A DNA stretch of 64,000 nucleotides from Poriferisodalis sp965215815 (GTDB lineage Bacteria > Actinomycetota > Acidimicrobiia > Acidimicrobiales > Poriferisodalaceae). Location: assembly GCF_965215815.1 (NCBI RefSeq), contig NZ_CBDCEO010000013.1, forward strand, positions 558,001 through 622,000. The letters run 5' to 3'. The position numbers were made by a program, and so were the translations under genes. Shown here piece after piece: positions 61,462 to 64,000 of the stretch; position 1 is the first letter of the stretch, and the number at the start of each line of letters is the position of its first letter. The notes beneath the pieces were generated by a model, which worked only from the letters and a program-made list of their open reading frames with translations, made no database searches and was not told the DNA's origin.

Positions 61462-62738
61462 GCCGCGACCGTCCGGACACGCCCTGACAGCAGATCGGCC
61501 GCGAGACCGGAACGAAGCTCGCGTAGCTTGGAGAGGGACTCTGCTTCTGCCTCAATCCTGCGCGCCAGCGCGCGCAGCATGGCCCACATTCTCCGTTGCT
61601 CAGCCATTGGAGGGGTTGGCAGACGAAGTGATCGGAGAGTCTCGGAGCGAATCGCAGACATGATCCCTCCCTGCTCATCACGGCAAAAGTGGGCAAGCAC
61701 CCAAGGCGCGTAGTTCATCTGCAGGCAGGCCAACTCAGGCAGGTAGCGCTCCTGGTCGAGTGTCAAGGTCCACACGTGCTTGCTGGACACAGCTTCGCCA
61801 ATCGAATCGGGCACAACACAGCATCGGCCGACCGTGCCCATGATGGTGATCATGATGTCTCGTGGACGAACGCGATAGCGGCGCAGTTCATAGGACTTGT
61901 CAGGGGTTACGAACCGGCGGTAGTCGGCGACGAAGTGTTCACGCTGAACATTGTCAATCCCAAGCAGCGGCACGCCCTCATTGACGAGTTCGGAAGCGAG
62001 CAAAAAGCTTCCGAAGGGGCCGCTTCTCATGGCGGGACTTCGGTGACCCAACAACTCCTCGACCCGGACGACCTCCCAATCCGGCGGAGGCGAATCTGTC
62101 ATTCCAGGGGCAAGTTGCTCGCGCAGAAGCCCTACTCGAGCAGCGACGAGCTTGGCGATAACGCGATCGGTGGCTTTGATGGTGTCATCGACCGTGTCGA
62201 GAATCTTCGCGATCTGCCTCTGCTCCTCCGGAGGCGGCACCGGGATCACCAAGTCGCGGAGCTCTTCGTCGTAGATGTGAATGACCGTTGAGCCACGTCC
62301 CAGGCGCGACTTCTGGATGCGCGATGATGTGCAATCAGCAACATGCCCCAAGAAACTCGAATTGATTTCGATTGCTGGTCGGAGAATGATCACATCGCCG
62401 CCGCAGTAGGCGCGCCCACGCATGAGATTCACGGCGGACCTACCAATGTCATCGACAGTCTCCCCCGAGCTGGCGAAAAGGACGTCACCGTAGCGAAGTG
62501 GCGTGTAGGAATTGACGCGATCAGGGCTAATCCGCGAACGGGTGTCCGTGATTCGGCAGTCGTGATGGGTGTATAGATCCCCATATCGAACACACGGAAG
62601 ACCGTCATCAACCTCGTCTTGCTTGGAATCGCCGCCACCCCTGAGGAACAGGCCAATGTGTCCCAGCCGCTCGGCCGACCATCCGTCTGGCAATACTCCG
62701 AGAAGACCGCTCTTGACGCGTTCGCTACTCATAGCCAA
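61458..62738 (-). CDS. hsdS: Type I restriction-modification specificity subunit
   Basis: 426 residues with two target-recognition halves. The first ends IPVPPPEEQRQIAKILDTVDDTIKATDRVIAKL and the second LPTPPMAEQRRMWAMLRALARRIEAEAESLSKLRELRSGLAADLLSGRV, the paired conserved helices that space the two half-sites. The recognition sequence cannot be read from the protein. Its start overlaps the end of hsdM by 14 bases (an ATG six bases further in is also possible). Confidence 0.93.
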   Translation of the reverse strand: MAMSSERVKSGLLGVLPDGWSAERLGHIGLFLRGGGDSKQDEVDDGLPCVRYGDLYTHHDCRITDTRSRISPDRVNSYTPLRYGDVLFASSGETVDDIGRSAVNLMRGRAYCGGDVIILRPAIEINSSFLGHVADCTSSRIQKSRLGRGSTVIHIYDEELRDLVIPVPPPEEQRQIAKILDTVDDTIKATDRVIAKLVAARVGLLREQLAPGMTDSPPPDWEVVRVEELLGHRSPAMRSGPFGSFLLASELVNEGVPLLGIDNVQREHFVADYRRFVTPDKSYELRRYRVRPRDIMITIMGTVGRCCVVPDSIGEAVSSKHVWTLTLDQERYLPELACLQMNYAPWVLAHFCRDEQGGIMSAIRSETLRSLRLPTPPMAEQRRMWAMLRALARRIEAEAESLSKLRELRSGLAADLLSGRVRTVAA

Positions 62739-64000
62739 GTTGGATCAAGTGTGTTCGAAGACCAGCGGCGGACGCGAATCGTGCGGCGTCGAGTTGGTGG
62801 AGGGTGGCGCCGTACTTGTTGACGAGATTGTCGTACCAGAGGAGAGTCCGGCGCTCGATGCCAGCAAATTGGTCTGCCACGAGCGTCTCGATCCGGCTGC
62901 GGAGCACGCCGATGGCCTCAGCGGGAGCGTCTTCCAGAGGCATGGCGTCGAGGGTCTGGTGGGCCGTGGCGAGCAGTGAGGCGTCGATGGCCTTGAGCGT
63001 CTTCTTGGCCTTGGTGCGCTCCGACTTCATCATCTTGATCTTGGCCGGGGTTGGAGCGTCGTGTTCGGGCTCGTCGTTTTCGGCGCCGGTGGCTTCAGCA
63101 GCTTTGATCTCGGAACCCAGGCTGGCAAGCGCGGCTGCGAGCTCGGCCCGGGAGGCCAACTGCGGCCCGGCGAGGAGCTTGATGGCAATCTGATCGGCCA
63201 GGTCGGGGGCGTTCTCGTCGTCTTGGCTGGCTTCGGCGGTGGTGAGCCAGGCCTCGATCACCGCCTTCCAGTCCCGGCTAACCGCGGTCTGGAGCTCGTG
63301 GACGCTTTCCTCCCACCATGTGGCTGCCGCGCCCGCTGCGTCGAAGTGCTCCATCCCGGCTGGAGCCATGTGGGCGGTGAAGTCCTCGACGAGCTCTTGG
63401 CGCAAGCCGGCGAGGCTGGCCCGGTCGGGTAGCGCGAACAGCATCGGTTCGACAGTGTCGGCCCACCATTGGGGCCACGGGCTGGCGGCGGCCCGCTGCG
63501 CCACGGCGTAGCCGATAGCGCCGTGCGCGGCCTCTCGTCCTTCGGGGGAGGCGATGTTGTGGCGCCAGTCGGCGTAGCCGTCGGCCCGGTCGGCGAACAG
63601 GATCCCTAGCGCATTCAGTCCGGCCCGCTCCACCAGGTCCGCGGCGGCGTCGATCTCCGCCATGGGCACGCCGCCGTGGAGGTGGGCTCGTACGTCGTGG
63701 GGCTCGGGCGGCGGGGAGTTGTCGGCATAACGGCGGATGTTGCAGTTGAAGTCGTTGTCGGCCAGTTCGTCGATGGTGACGATCTTGGCGAAGCCGTCCA
63801 CGTCGGCGAAGTCCCTGCAGGTCGCGGTGATCTTCTCTTCATCGCGGGGGCGAAGGTGATTCTGGGCACGACCCTCGCCGAAGTCCCGATCGGCGTTGAT
63901 GAACAGCACCTTGCCACGTCGCTCGGGCGGCTTGGAGCGCTTGGCCCGCAGGATCAGGATCGCGGCGGGAATGCCGGTTCCGTAGAACAGGTTCGGGCCG
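62725..64000 (-). CDS. hsdM: Type I restriction-modification methyltransferase subunit, 5' end beyond window
   Basis: The frame is open to the right edge and already coding there: GPNLFYGTGIPAAILIL then RRGKVLFINADRDFGEGRAQNHL are the post-catalytic lines of HsdM. The N-terminal helices and the NPPF methyltransferase motif lie outside the window. The C-terminal half is helical, with KMMKSERTKAKKTLKAIDASLLA. First of the coupled hsdM-hsdS-hsdR-peptidase operon. Confidence 0.92.
   Translation of the reverse strand, partial: GPNLFYGTGIPAAILILRAKRSKPPERRGKVLFINADRDFGEGRAQNHLRPRDEEKITATCRDFADVDGFAKIVTIDELADNDFNCNIRRYADNSPPPEPHDVRAHLHGGVPMAEIDAAADLVERAGLNALGILFADRADGYADWRHNIASPEGREAAHGAIGYAVAQRAAASPWPQWWADTVEPMLFALPDRASLAGLRQELVEDFTAHMAPAGMEHFDAAGAAATWWEESVHELQTAVSRDWKAVIEAWLTTAEASQDDENAPDLADQIAIKLLAGPQLASRAELAAALASLGSEIKAAEATGAENDEPEHDAPTPAKIKMMKSERTKAKKTLKAIDASLLATAHQTLDAMPLEDAPAEAIGVLRSRIETLVADQFAGIERRTLLWYDNLVNKYGATLHQLDAARFASAAGLRTHLIQLGYE

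Overview
The window is high-GC DNA with short intergenic gaps. Many genes lack a Shine-Dalgarno and instead have a TANNNT-like -10 hexamer six or seven bases before the start codon, a leaderless pattern common in Actinomycetota. Luciferase-like monooxygenase, SDR, PhyH, MttB-family and cell-wall-binding-repeat-2 genes fit a free-living or host-associated actinobacterium, perhaps of the Acidimicrobiia. That placement is inference; no rRNA, tRNA or other taxonomic marker is present.

Layout. (1) 1-6000, minus strand: three exported proteins, namely a TolB-like propeller (cut by the left edge), a Cache-type lipoprotein and a large propeller/Calx-beta-like protein. (2) 6117-6957: two deletion-riddled pseudogenes (enoyl-CoA hydratase and trimethylamine methyltransferase) abutting head to head. 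(3) 7226-8954: an AbiE-like toxin-antitoxin pair, then a luciferase-like monooxygenase. (4) 10336-27851: a catabolic island with an IclR regulator, a D-serine dehydratase-like PLP enzyme, two MlrC paralogues, an N-acyl-D-amino-acid deacylase, a mannonate dehydratase-like enzyme, an SMP-30 lactonase, a class III aminotransferase, a PhyH dioxygenase, a complete dipeptide-type ABC transporter and an SDR. It reads as uptake and breakdown of acylated or D-amino-acid-containing compounds. (5) 28129-34291: surface proteins with cell-wall-binding, Fn3, cadherin-like and PPC domains, flanked by fragments of the same repeats. (6) 34817-36228: an intact ISL3-family insertion sequence with an 8-bp target duplication, sitting in a Calx-beta gene remnant. 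(7) 36390-43392: a second catabolic block (aspartoacylase family, threonine-synthase-like, acetoacetate-decarboxylase-like, class V aminotransferase, NagA, PhyH, SnoaL-like).

(8) 43500-64000 is a defence and toxin-antitoxin island. It holds a HicA-like pair, a RelE/Phd-type pair, an AAA/DUF4143 ATPase and an IetAS-like AAA ATPase plus subtilisin pair whose protease is split by a nine-G tract. It continues with a GIY-YIG remnant and a tightly coupled run of PemK-like toxin, a 41-residue protein, a zinc-finger protein of unknown family, a Rad50-like ATPase, an unknown 134-residue protein and a ThsB/TIR-like protein. A small SLATT-like membrane protein faces this run. Last comes a type I restriction-modification operon (hsdM-hsdS-hsdR) ending in a YgjP-like metallopeptidase; hsdM runs off the right edge.

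The best candidate for an undescribed system is the coupled operon at 52316-56705. No CRISPR array, prophage or RNA gene was recognised.
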